The position numbers and the translations under genes are program-made. DNA of 39,522 nt from an uncultured Sphingomonas sp. (GTDB lineage Bacteria; Pseudomonadota; Alphaproteobacteria; Sphingomonadales; Sphingomonadaceae). The number at the start of each line of letters is the position of its first letter. Position 1 is the stretch's first letter. The notes beneath the pieces are model-generated. The model did no database searches. It saw only the letters and a list, made by a program, of their open reading frames with translations, and was not told where the DNA came from. Shown here in pieces: positions 8,171-15,701 of this stretch. The stretch spans positions 1 through 39,522 of the forward strand of contig NZ_CALMPA010000054.1 of the NCBI RefSeq assembly GCF_937871615.1, read 5' to 3'.

Positions 8171-10024
8171 CTAGAGGCCGGCGGCTACCGCCAGCCAATA
8201 TGTAATGCCAGCCATGACATAGGCGGCAACGAAAAGGTAGCCGACCATGAACAACGGCCACTTCCATCCGTTCGTCTCGCGCCGGGTGACCGCGATGGTC
8301 GAGATGCATTGCGGCGCGAAGACGAACCACATCAGGAAGGCGAGCGCGGTGGGCAGCGACCAGCGTTTGCGCAGGTTTTCGATGATCGTGCCCTTGCCCT
8401 TGTCGGATTCGGCATCGTCGACGGCATAGACCGTGCCGATCGCCGAAACCGCCACCTCGCGCGCGGCCATCGCCGGGATCAGCGCCAGCGCGATATCGCG
8501 ATTGAAGCCGATCGGCCTGACGACCACTTCCACCCCGTTGGCGATGCGCCCGGCGATCGAATGATCGACCTGGCTCTGCCCTTCGGGCGCGCGCGGGAAG
8601 CTCAACAGCGCCCACAGGATGATGGTGGTGAGCGCGATGATCGTGCCGGCGCGCTTCAGGAAGATCGCCGCGCGACTCCACAGCCCGATCAGCACGTCGC
8701 CCAACCGCGGCCATTGATATTTCGGCATCTCCATCATGAAGCCGGAGGACGAACCCTTGGTGACGGTGCGGCGCAGGAACAGCGCCGCGCAAAAGGCGCC
8801 GACGATCCCCATCAGATAGAGGCCGAGCAGCACCAGCCCCTGCAACCCCACGAACGGCAGCACCTTCGTGTTCGGGATGAACGCGCCGATGATGATCGTA
8901 TAGACCGGCAGCCGCGCCGAACATGTCATCAGCGGCGCGATCAGGATCGTGGTGAGCCGATCCTTCTCGTCGTCGATCGTGCGCGTCGCCATGATGCCCG
9001 GCACCGCGCAGGCGAAGCTGGAGAGCAGCGGGATGAACGCGCGCCCCGACAGGCCGACGGCGGCCATCAGCCGATCCATCAGGAAGGCGGCGCGGACCAT
9101 ATAGCCCGATGCCTCCAGCACGAGGATGAACAGGAACAGGATCAGGATCTGCGGCAGGAACACGATGACCGCGCCGACGCCCGCGATCACCCCGTCGCTG
9201 ATGAGCGAGCGCAATATGCCATCGGGCATCGCCACGGTGACGCCGGCCTCCAGCGCCTTGAACCCATCCTCGATCCAGCCGATCGGCGCTTCTGACCAGG
9301 TGAACACCGCCTGGAACATCACGAACAGCAGCGCGAGCAGCAGGATCGGCCCGACGACCGGGTGAAGCGCCACCGCGTCGAGCATGTGCGTCCAGCGGCG
9401 CACCGGCGTTTCGTGGAGCGTCGCGGCGGTGGAGATCGCGCGCGCGCGCCGTTGCAGCGCGGCGATATCCTCATGCCCGGCGTGGCTGGCCGGGCGCGGC
9501 GCGGCCTTGCCGTCAACCGCCAGCGTCAGCGCCTGGCGCAGGCCATCGAGCCCGCGCCGCCGCACCGCGACCGTGGGGACGACCGGCACGCCGAGTTCGC
9601 GTGAAAGCGCCTCCGGATCGAGCGTCAGCCCGTCGCGTTCGGCGAGGTCGATCATGTTGAGCGCCACCACCATCGGCAGGCCGAGCGCGGCGAGCTGGAG
9701 CGTGAAGCGCAGGTGATTGTCGAGATTGGCGGCATCCACCACCACCACCAGCGCATCGGGCCGCCGCTCGCCTGCCTGCGTGCCGCTCACTACGTCGCGC
9801 GTGACGCGTTCGTCGGGCGAGGAGGGATCGAGGCTGTATGCGCCGGGCAGATCGACCAGCTCGATCGGCCGGCCGTCATCGAGCGCGAAGCGGCCCGAAT
9901 GACGCTCCACCGTGACGCCGGGATAATTGCCCACCTTTTGCCGCGCGCCGGTCAGCGCGTTGAACAGGGCGCTCTTGCCGGCGTTCGGATTGCCGACCAG
10001 CGCAACCAGCGGGAGCGTCGCCAT
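8171..10024 (-). CDS. feoB: Ferrous iron transport protein B
   Basis: The protein has 617 residues and is the inner-membrane Fe(II) transporter with a cytoplasmic G domain. G motifs: GNPNAGKSAL (G1, 11-20), NYPGVT (33-38, the FeoB signature), DLPG (58-61), NMID (123-126). A spacer domain follows, then about eight transmembrane helices with the two gate repeats; the PLLSSFACAVPGIMATR segment is the conserved first gate with its cysteine. It is shorter than the Escherichia coli protein (773 residues) but normal for alphaproteobacteria. The ATG at 10024 overlaps the feoA stop by one base (TAATG); the open frame further upstream runs across feoA and is spurious. No feoC is visible. It is probably Fur-controlled through the site before feoA. 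Confidence 0.95.
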   Translation of the reverse strand: MATLPLVALVGNPNAGKSALFNALTGARQKVGNYPGVTVERHSGRFALDDGRPIELVDLPGAYSLDPSSPDERVTRDVVSGTQAGERRPDALVVVVDAANLDNHLRFTLQLAALGLPMVVALNMIDLAERDGLTLDPEALSRELGVPVVPTVAVRRRGLDGLRQALTLAVDGKAAPRPASHAGHEDIAALQRRARAISTAATLHETPVRRWTHMLDAVALHPVVGPILLLALLFVMFQAVFTWSEAPIGWIEDGFKALEAGVTVAMPDGILRSLISDGVIAGVGAVIVFLPQILILFLFILVLEASGYMVRAAFLMDRLMAAVGLSGRAFIPLLSSFACAVPGIMATRTIDDEKDRLTTILIAPLMTCSARLPVYTIIIGAFIPNTKVLPFVGLQGLVLLGLYLMGIVGAFCAALFLRRTVTKGSSSGFMMEMPKYQWPRLGDVLIGLWSRAAIFLKRAGTIIALTTIILWALLSFPRAPEGQSQVDHSIAGRIANGVEVVVRPIGFNRDIALALIPAMAAREVAVSAIGTVYAVDDAESDKGKGTIIENLRKRWSLPTALAFLMWFVFAPQCISTIAVTRRETNGWKWPLFMVGYLFVAAYVMAGITYWLAVAAGL

Positions 10025-10275
10025 TATCCGAGCGTCACCGTCACCGTGGCGGCGACACGGCGGCGCAGCGCCACCGTCATCCGGCCGATGCGGCAGGCGA
10101 TCGGGCCGCGCCCCAATGTGGCGCGATGCAGCACCTCCACCGCGACGCCCTCGTCGAATCCGAATTCGCGCAGCCGGCGCGCTTCCGGCGCGGCGAGCCG
10201 ATCCCAAGCGATCGCGGCGATCGTCGCGCGCTGGCGCAGCGGCAGTGATTCGAGGCTGGGAATGGATAGGAGCAC
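10024..10275 (-). CDS. feoA: Ferrous iron transport protein A
   Basis: The protein has 83 residues and an SH3-like FeoA fold that supports FeoB in Fe(II) uptake. Features include the REFGFDEGVAVEVLHRA segment (short loop Gly then beta strand) and the closing PIACRIGRMTVALRR strand pair. The ATG at 10275 starts 19 bases downstream of the candidate Fur site, and the stop overlaps the feoB start. An alternative upstream start would run into that site and is not favoured. Confidence 0.92.
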   Translation of the reverse strand: MLLSIPSLESLPLRQRATIAAIAWDRLAAPEARRLREFGFDEGVAVEVLHRATLGRGPIACRIGRMTVALRRRVAATVTVTLG

Positions 10276-10294
10276 GCGGACGATCTAACCGTAC

Positions 10295-10309
10295 TGCGAA
10301 CGATTATCA
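10295..10309 (-). promoter_or_regulatory. Candidate Fur (or Fur-family) binding site upstream of feoAB
   Basis: The 15-mer TGCGAACGATTATCA on the + strand matches the 7-1-7 Fur consensus (TGATAATCATTATCA) at 11 of 15 positions by eye, with the strong half toward feoA. It lies 20 bases upstream of the feoA ATG in an AT-richer pocket of otherwise GC-rich DNA, as expected for iron repression. In this class the protein could be Fur or another family member; the site alone cannot decide. Confidence 0.6.
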
Positions 10310-10323
10310 ATTACCTTTCGGCC

Positions 10324-10980
10324 CTATACCACCGGGTAGCGCAGCCGCCCCACGAAGCGCGACAGGCTGGGGCGATGCCGCGCGCGGCGCAGGAAACCGG
10401 CCTTGGCCTTTTCGAAGCGCATGATCCCGTCGATCCGCCGCGCGAGAAAGGCGCGGGTTTCGGCCTGCCCCTCGCTCTCGTCGTTGAGCAATATCGTCAT
10501 CGTCGCGGCATAGACGCCGAGCAGGATGGTGCGCTTGGTATAATGATTATAGTCGGTCGCGGTGTCGCCGGCGGTGTGCCAGATCGTGTCGACCGTCCGC
10601 CATGCCAGCCGCGCGCCGAGCGCCATGTTCTGCGGCAAGGCGAGGATGGCGAGCGCGCGGCGCAAGGCCTCGCGATGCGGGGTGACCGCCTCGATCCGCG
10701 CGCCGACCAGCGCCGCGATCCGATCGCGCACCTTGAGCGTCGCGCAATGTTCGGCGGGCGCCTTTTCCAACATCACCGCGTCGATCGCCGCGAACCATGC
10801 GTCGATCATCGCCGGCGCATCGGGCAGCGCGAGCGCGGCGATATCCCGATCGATCCCGAGCGCGTCCGCCGCGATATCGCGCGCGGGCGCGGCCCAGCCG
10901 TCGAACGCGGCGTTGGTGGCGATGCGCGGCGCGAGCGCGGCGCGGATTTCATCGAGGGTGGCGTCGGCCAGGTTGCTCAT
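10324..10980 (-). CDS. COQ9 family protein (ubiquinone biosynthesis)
   Basis: The all-helical protein has 218 residues. The TetR-like COQ9 fold is suggested by the DEIRAALAPRIATNAAFDGW start, and the C-terminal COQ9 domain by WRTVDTIWHTAGDTATDYNHYTKR, the family signature. COQ9 proteins bind lipids and help the hydroxylase COQ7 in ubiquinone synthesis in eukaryotes; in alphaproteobacteria the gene is widespread and presumed to have the same role. The ATG at 10980 overlaps the upstream transporter stop (ATGA, 10977-10980), so the two are co-translated. feoA follows after 48 bases that contain the Fur-like site, so the iron genes probably have their own promoter. Confidence 0.9.
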   Translation of the reverse strand: MSNLADATLDEIRAALAPRIATNAAFDGWAAPARDIAADALGIDRDIAALALPDAPAMIDAWFAAIDAVMLEKAPAEHCATLKVRDRIAALVGARIEAVTPHREALRRALAILALPQNMALGARLAWRTVDTIWHTAGDTATDYNHYTKRTILLGVYAATMTILLNDESEGQAETRAFLARRIDGIMRFEKAKAGFLRRARHRPSLSRFVGRLRYPVV

Positions 10981-11888
10981 GCCGCCACCTTATCACCGCC
11001 CGAGGCGCGGCGCACCAGTACCAGCGCGATCGCGATCATCACCGCGCCGACCAGATCGAGCAGGCCGAGCCGCTCGCCATAGACGCTCCACCCGATCGCC
11101 GCCGCGACGATCGGCTGGGTGAGCAGCGCCAGCCCGATGACGAGCGGGCTGAGCGCGCCGAGCGCGTAGATCATCAGCCCTTGGCCGAATACCTGGCTGA
11201 CCAGCGCCAGCGTGATGAGCGGGCTCCAGCTCGCCGGCATCACCCGTTCGCCCATCGCCAGCGCGACGACCAAGAGCGGCAGGCTGGCGGCGACCGAGGA
11301 TAAGGCGAGCGCGGGGAGCGGCTGCATCGTCGCCCGCGCGCGCGCCATGAAGATGAAATAGGCGGCGTAGAGCACGCCGGCAGTCATGCAGAAAAGATCC
11401 CCGACGAGATTTTCGGGGGAGACCTCCGCGGAACGCCCCATCAGCACCGCCGCCCCGACCAGCGCGATCAGCAACGCGGCGCCCTGCGTGCGGCTGGGCC
11501 AGGCGCGCGCGATGAAAAAGCCGTAGATCGGGTAGATCAGCGACGCGCAATTGCCGAACAGCGTGGCGTTGGCGAGCTTGGTGTGGTGGATGCCGATATG
11601 CCATGTCGCGAGATCGCCCGCGAACAGCACGCCCGATGCGCCGAGAATCCACCACAGGCCGCGCGCTTCGGTGAACGGGCGGCTGCCGCTGGCGCGGGCG
11701 AGCAGCAGCAGCACCGGCGCGGCAAGCGATATGCGCCAGAATCCCGCCGCGACCGGCCCCACATCCGTCATCCGCACGAACCACGGCCCGAAAGCGAGCG
11801 CGACATTGCCCGCCAGCAGCGCGATAAAGGCGATTGCCGTGCCGCTTGGCCGGACGATAGCTTTTCTTGGGAGACTCGCCTGGTGCAT
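10977..11888 (-). CDS. EamA/DMT-family transporter
   Basis: The protein has 303 residues and about ten transmembrane helices arranged as two EamA repeats (roughly residues 15-145 and 155-290). The GPWFVRMTDVGPVAAGFWRI opening and the GERLGLLDLVGAVMIAIALV end are typical of the drug/metabolite transporter superfamily. These are exporters of amino acids, purines or small metabolites; no substrate can be inferred here. The ATG at 11888 is the first start, and the 3' end is coupled to the COQ9 gene. It is divergent from the Old Yellow Enzyme gene with 62 bases between them. Confidence 0.85.
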   Translation of the reverse strand: MHQASLPRKAIVRPSGTAIAFIALLAGNVALAFGPWFVRMTDVGPVAAGFWRISLAAPVLLLLARASGSRPFTEARGLWWILGASGVLFAGDLATWHIGIHHTKLANATLFGNCASLIYPIYGFFIARAWPSRTQGAALLIALVGAAVLMGRSAEVSPENLVGDLFCMTAGVLYAAYFIFMARARATMQPLPALALSSVAASLPLLVVALAMGERVMPASWSPLITLALVSQVFGQGLMIYALGALSPLVIGLALLTQPIVAAAIGWSVYGERLGLLDLVGAVMIAIALVLVRRASGGDKVAA

Positions 11889-11950
11889 GGCGTCCTGTAA
11901 CCGCCTATCTCCGCTGCGTCAGGTGGCAATGTGCAACCGAAGGGGAATCC

Positions 11951-13027
11951 ATGCCCAGTCTGTTCGATCCGATCGCGCTCGGCGCGATAAACGCGCCAAA
12001 TCGTATCATCATGGCGCCGCTGACGCGCACCCGCGCCACCGAAGGCCATGTGCCGACCGAATTGATGATCGAATATTATCGCCAGCGCGCGGGCGCCGGC
12101 CTCATCATCAGCGAGGCGACCGGGATCAGCCGGCAGGGGCTTGGCTGGCCGAGCGCGCCGGGGCTGTGGCTCGACAGCCATGTCGAGGCGTGGAAGCCGG
12201 TGACCGAGGCGGTGCATCGCGCCGGTGGCCGGATCGTCGCGCAGCTCTGGCATATGGGGCGGCTGGCGCGGCCCGATGTGAGCGGGCTGCAATCGCTCGC
12301 CCCGTCGGCGCTCCGCGCGCCTTATGCGGTGCCGGAGAAGAATCCCTATGATACGCCGCGCCCGGCGACGCTCGATGATATCCGCCAGACGCTGGACGAT
12401 TATGCCGCCGCCGCGCGCAACGCGATCGCCGCCGGGTTCGACGGGGTGCAGATCCACAGCGCCAACGGCTATTTCATCGACGAATTCCTGCGCGACGGCA
12501 CCAATTTGCGCGACGATGAATATGGCGGGCCGCCGGAAAACCGCATCCGCCTGCTGCGTGAGGTGACCGAGCGGGTGATCGCGGAGGTCGGCGCGGATCG
12601 CACCTCGGTGCGGCTATCGCCCAATGGCGAATCGCAAGGGGCGGACGACAGCGATCCGGCGAGCGTGTTCGTGCCGGTGGCGCGATTGCTCGATACGCTC
12701 GGCATCGCCTTCCTCGAACTGCGCGAGCAATCGCCGGCGGGAACGTTCGGCAGCAGCGAGGTGCCCAAGCTCAGCCCGCTGATCCGCCAGGCCTTCACCC
12801 GCCCGCTGGTGCTCAATCAGGATTATTCGCTGGCCGGCGCGCAGGGCGATCTCGATTCGGGGCTGGCCGATGCGATAAGCTGGGGCCGGCTGTTCATCGC
12901 CAACCCCGATCTGGTCGAGCGTTTCCGCCGCGATGCGCCGCTCAACACGCCCAATCCGAAGACCTTCTATCGACCGGGGCCGGAAGGCTATGTCGATTAT
13001 CCGGCGCTGGAGGAATCTGCCGCCTGA
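11951..13027 (+). CDS. Old Yellow Enzyme family alkene reductase (NemA-like)
   Basis: The protein has 358 residues. It is an FMN-dependent TIM-barrel ene-reductase that reduces activated C=C bonds, and sometimes nitro groups, with NAD(P)H. The start PSLFDPIALGAINAPNRIIM and APLTRTRA (FMN-contacting Thr) mark a classical OYE. QLWHMGRLA is the FMN-binding stretch, the substrate-binding His/Asn pair is in IHSANGY (H169, N172), and GYFIDEFLRDGTNLRDDEYG is a family signature. The C-terminal SWGRLFIANPDL holds the FMN phosphate-binding region. The ATG at 11951 follows AGGGGAA. No regulator is adjacent, so induction cannot be inferred. A hairpin follows the stop. Confidence 0.93.
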   Translation: MPSLFDPIALGAINAPNRIIMAPLTRTRATEGHVPTELMIEYYRQRAGAGLIISEATGISRQGLGWPSAPGLWLDSHVEAWKPVTEAVHRAGGRIVAQLWHMGRLARPDVSGLQSLAPSALRAPYAVPEKNPYDTPRPATLDDIRQTLDDYAAAARNAIAAGFDGVQIHSANGYFIDEFLRDGTNLRDDEYGGPPENRIRLLREVTERVIAEVGADRTSVRLSPNGESQGADDSDPASVFVPVARLLDTLGIAFLELREQSPAGTFGSSEVPKLSPLIRQAFTRPLVLNQDYSLAGAQGDLDSGLADAISWGRLFIANPDLVERFRRDAPLNTPNPKTFYRPGPEGYVDYPALEESAA

Positions 13028-13033
13028 ACACCG

Positions 13034-13069
13034 CTGCGCCGCCTCCGTCCCCGCGGCGGGGCGGCGCAG
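13034..13069. terminator. Hairpin between convergent genes (likely bidirectional terminator)
   Basis: A perfect 10-bp stem, CTGCGCCGCC (13034-13043) with GGCGGCGCAG (13060-13069), has a 16-base loop that can itself pair (CCCCGC with GCGGGG). It fills the 44-base gap between the stops of the OYE gene and the convergent hypothetical gene. No T tract follows on either strand, so termination is inferred from position and strength. Confidence 0.5.
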
Positions 13070-13071
13070 GA

Positions 13072-13506
13072 TCATTCCACGGCATAACGATCGAGCCAGT
13101 TGGTGATCCGCCGCCGGATCGCTGTGCCCGGCCCGTTCCTGCCGAACAGGAACAGCGGCAGCAGCGCGAGCACCGGCTGCCACAGCGCGACCGTGATCCA
13201 CGCCATCACGAAAAACACCGCCACCAGCCGGAGGCGCGCAAGCATGGTGAACGCGCGATCATCGAGCCGGACGGCGCGTGGCCCCTTGGCGTCGTAAAGC
13301 CGCATCGTGACGAACGCGGTGTCGGCCCTCGTTCCGTTCGTCGCGGTTCGGCTGATGATCGGCGGTTTCGGCGGCGGGCGCCGCGCCGATCCGCCGATGG
13401 CGCGCATCGCGGGCGCCGCCGGGCCGCCCATATGCGTGTCGATCACTTCGAGCCGCCGCCCACGCTCGACGACGCGATAGCGTGTCGGGGGCGGCTCGAT
13501 CGGCAC
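13072..13506 (-). CDS. Hypothetical small membrane protein downstream of ribH
   Basis: The protein has 144 residues and I do not recognise its family. The first half is hydrophilic and rich in Pro, Arg and Ala (RYRVVERGRRLEVIDTHMGG), and the second half holds one long or two short hydrophobic segments (about residues 88-120, LVAVFFVMAWITVALWQPVL) followed by a basic tail. The start is GTG 13506, one base after the ribH stop, so translation is probably coupled to ribH. In many alphaproteobacteria nusB sits at this position, but here nusB is elsewhere in the window. The tight spacing and coding-like composition argue for a real gene; a role in riboflavin metabolism is only positional. Confidence 0.65.
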   Translation of the reverse strand: MPIEPPPTRYRVVERGRRLEVIDTHMGGPAAPAMRAIGGSARRPPPKPPIISRTATNGTRADTAFVTMRLYDAKGPRAVRLDDRAFTMLARLRLVAVFFVMAWITVALWQPVLALLPLFLFGRNGPGTAIRRRITNWLDRYAVE

Positions 13507-13507
13507 G

Positions 13508-13927
13508 TCAGCCGAATCGTTCGCGCAGCTTGAGCATCGCGAGCGCCGCTTCAGCCGCGCCGCCGCCCTTGTCGAGCTGCGCGGGATCGGCGCGGCGGAT
13601 CGCCTGCGCCTCGTTCTCCGTCGTCAGGATGCCGTTGCCGATGGGCAGGCCATCCATCGTCAGCGCCATGATCCCGCGCGCGCTTTCGTTCGAGACGATC
13701 TCGAAATGATAGGTCTCGCCCCGGATCACCACGCCGAGCGCGACATAACCGTCATAGCGCCCCGTTTCCGCCGCCATCGCGATGGCGCCCGGCACTTCCA
13801 GCGCGCCGGGGACGGTGACGACGTCCGCCTGATGCCCGGCGCCCTCGATCGCGGCGCGCGCGCCGGCGATCAGCATGTCGTTCAGGTGATCGTAGAAGCG
13901 TGCTTCGACGATAAGGATGCGAGCCAT
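13508..13927 (-). CDS. ribH: 6,7-dimethyl-8-ribityllumazine synthase
   Basis: The protein has 139 residues. It condenses 3,4-dihydroxy-2-butanone 4-phosphate with the ribitylamino-pyrimidine to give lumazine, the penultimate step to riboflavin. Visible motifs are [17 protein letters not shown] (substrate-binding aromatic), [14 protein letters not shown], and [18 protein letters not shown] with the conserved His, plus [11 protein letters not shown]. The length is normal for the subunit that assembles as a pentamer or 60-mer. It lies 27 bases downstream of ribB in the riboflavin operon and one base upstream of the hypothetical membrane protein gene. Confidence 0.96.
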   Translation of the reverse strand: MARILIVEARFYDHLNDMLIAGARAAIEGAGHQADVVTVPGALEVPGAIAMAAETGRYDGYVALGVVIRGETYHFEIVSNESARGIMALTMDGLPIGNGILTTENEAQAIRRADPAQLDKGGGAAEAALAMLKLRERFG

Positions 13928-13954
13928 GGATGCGATACCCTCGATCTTGCCGGA

Positions 13955-15106
13955 TTATGCCGTGCCGATACCCGTGATCGGGCGTTCCGCGACGATCGAC
14001 AGGCCATAGCCTTCCAGCCCGATCAGCGCGTGATGGGTGTTGGTGAGGAGCACCATCTCCTCCACCCCCAGCTCCGCGAGGATCTGTGCGCCGACGCCGT
14101 AATCGCGCAGTTCCTCGATCTCCGGTTCCCCAGCGCCCTTGCCCTCGGCGCGCGCCTTCATGAAGCGCGTGACGGCGCCCTGCATCGGGCGATTGATGAC
14201 GACGATCACGCCCGCGCCCTCGTCGCCGATCATCTCCATCGAGCGTGACAGCAGCCCCGAGCGATCGGATTGTTCGCCGAACATGTCGACGAAGAAGCTC
14301 GCGGTGTGCATCCTGACCAGGGTGGGCTTTGCCGGGTCGATCCGGCCCTTCACCAGCGCGATCGTCTCGTCGCCGGTTGCCTTGTTGAAGAAGGTGATGC
14401 CCTTCCACGTGCCGCCCCAGCGCGATTCGAACGTCATCTCCGCCTGTTTCTGGACGAGATGATCGTGGCGGCGGCGATAGGCGATCAGATCGCGGATCGT
14501 GCCGATCTTGAGATTGTGAAGCTGCGCGAAGGCGACGAGATCGTCGAGGCGAGACATCGTGCCGTCTTCGTTCATGATCTCGCAGATCACGCCCGAGGGA
14601 TTGAGCCCGGCGAGCCGCGAAACGTCCACCGCCGCCTCGGTATGGCCGGCGCGGACGAGCACGCCGCCATCGCGCGCGACGAGCGGGAAGACATGGCCCG
14701 GCGTCACGATCTCCTCGCGGCCCTTCGACGCGTCGATCGCCACCGCCACGGTGCGCGCGCGATCGGCCGCCGAAATCCCCGTGGTCACGCCCTCGCGCGC
14801 CTCGATCGAGACGGTGAAGGCGGTTTCGTGGCGCGTGCCGTTGTTGCGGCTCATCAGATCGAGCCCGAGCTGGTCGACCCGCGCCTTGGTGAGCGCGAGG
14901 CAGACCAGGCCGCGCCCGTGCTTCGCCATGAAATTGATCTTCTCCGGCGTCGCCATCTGCGCCGGGATCACCAGATCGCCCTCATTCTCGCGATCCTCGT
15001 CATCGACGAGGATGAACATGCGACCGTTCTTCGCCTCCTCGATGATTTCCTCGGGCGAAGACAGGAATGCGTGGCGCAGACGCGCGAGTTCAGCCGGCTT
15101 TGACAC
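13955..15106 (-). CDS. ribB: 3,4-dihydroxy-2-butanone 4-phosphate synthase with a degenerate GTP cyclohydrolase II-like domain
   Basis: The protein has 383 residues. The N-terminal RibB domain (1 to about 208) looks intact: acidic loop DDEDRENEGD (35-44), TTGISAADRA (108-117), GHVFPL (137-142) and HTEA (155-158). The C-terminal part (about 220-383) has the RibA fold by position, but the zinc site is gone: the three conserved cysteines align with S270, D281 and S283, and the catalytic GRGIGL segment is replaced by NRPMQGAVTRF around 305-315. It therefore probably makes only the four-carbon precursor, and a separate RibA must exist elsewhere. Comparable RibB proteins with a decayed second domain are called RibBX in other proteobacteria. 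The start is GTG 15106, overlapping ribE by 17 bases; no better start is visible. Confidence 0.9.
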   Translation of the reverse strand: MSKPAELARLRHAFLSSPEEIIEEAKNGRMFILVDDEDRENEGDLVIPAQMATPEKINFMAKHGRGLVCLALTKARVDQLGLDLMSRNNGTRHETAFTVSIEAREGVTTGISAADRARTVAVAIDASKGREEIVTPGHVFPLVARDGGVLVRAGHTEAAVDVSRLAGLNPSGVICEIMNEDGTMSRLDDLVAFAQLHNLKIGTIRDLIAYRRRHDHLVQKQAEMTFESRWGGTWKGITFFNKATGDETIALVKGRIDPAKPTLVRMHTASFFVDMFGEQSDRSGLLSRSMEMIGDEGAGVIVVINRPMQGAVTRFMKARAEGKGAGEPEIEELRDYGVGAQILAELGVEEMVLLTNTHHALIGLEGYGLSIVAERPITGIGTA

Positions 15107-15701
15107 GATAATGTTCCATACGTTGGAGGTAGCGGGCGAGGACGTCGATCTCGATATTGACGGGCTGCCCCACGGAAAGCGCGCCCAGCGTGGTCACCGC
15201 CTGGGTGTGGGGAATGAGGTTGATCGCGAACAATGTGCCGTCGGCGCGATCCTCGACGGTGTTGACGGTGAGCGATACGCCATCGACCGTTACCGAGCCC
15301 TTGGCGGCGAGGAAGGGCGCCAGATCGCGGGAGACGCGAATCGCGATGCGTTTCGAATCGCCGTCGGGCGCGATTTCCACCACCTCGGCGACGCCATCGA
15401 CATGGCCCGTCACGATATGGCCGCCGAGTTCCTCGCCCAGCTTCATCGCGCGTTCGAGGTTGAGGCGCGCCCCCGCGCTCCACTGCCCCTGCGCGGTGCG
15501 ACTGGCGGTTTCGCCCGATACGTCGACCGCGAACCAGCCGGGGGCCTTGTCCACCACCGTCAGGCACACGCCCGAGCAGGAGATCGAGGCGCCGAGATCA
15601 ATCCCGGCGGTGTCATAAGCGGTGTTGACGACCACGCGCAGATCGCCGCGCGATTCCACCGCGCTGATGGTGCCGATGTCGGAGACGATCCCGGTGAACA
15701 T
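15090..15701 (-). CDS. ribE: Riboflavin synthase, alpha chain
   Basis: The protein has 203 residues. It dismutates two lumazine molecules to riboflavin and the pyrimidine precursor. Two lumazine-binding repeats are visible: the first begins MFTGIVSDIGTI and holds SCSGVCLTVV, the second (about 97-190) begins GGHIVTGHVDGVAEV and holds GSVTVDGVSLTVN. The C-terminal helix includes VNIEIDVLARYLQRM, which mediates trimer formation in the family. The ATG directly follows the ribD stop (TGA then ATG, no gap), and the 3' end overlaps ribB by 17 bases, so ribD-ribE-ribB are translationally linked. Confidence 0.96.
   Translation of the reverse strand: MFTGIVSDIGTISAVESRGDLRVVVNTAYDTAGIDLGASISCSGVCLTVVDKAPGWFAVDVSGETASRTAQGQWSAGARLNLERAMKLGEELGGHIVTGHVDGVAEVVEIAPDGDSKRIAIRVSRDLAPFLAAKGSVTVDGVSLTVNTVEDRADGTLFAINLIPHTQAVTTLGALSVGQPVNIEIDVLARYLQRMEHYRVKAG

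Noticed and set aside
6547-8205. A 552-codon + strand frame across the kinase and ssb genes
   Set aside because: It is antisense to two well-recognised genes, shows no domain, and is Arg/Ala-rich in the manner of shadow frames.
13928-15106. FMN riboswitch near the riboflavin genes
   Set aside because: I looked for the conserved RFN pattern before ribB, ribH and ribD and saw none. The genes overlap too tightly to leave room except before the block at 17036, which also lacks it.
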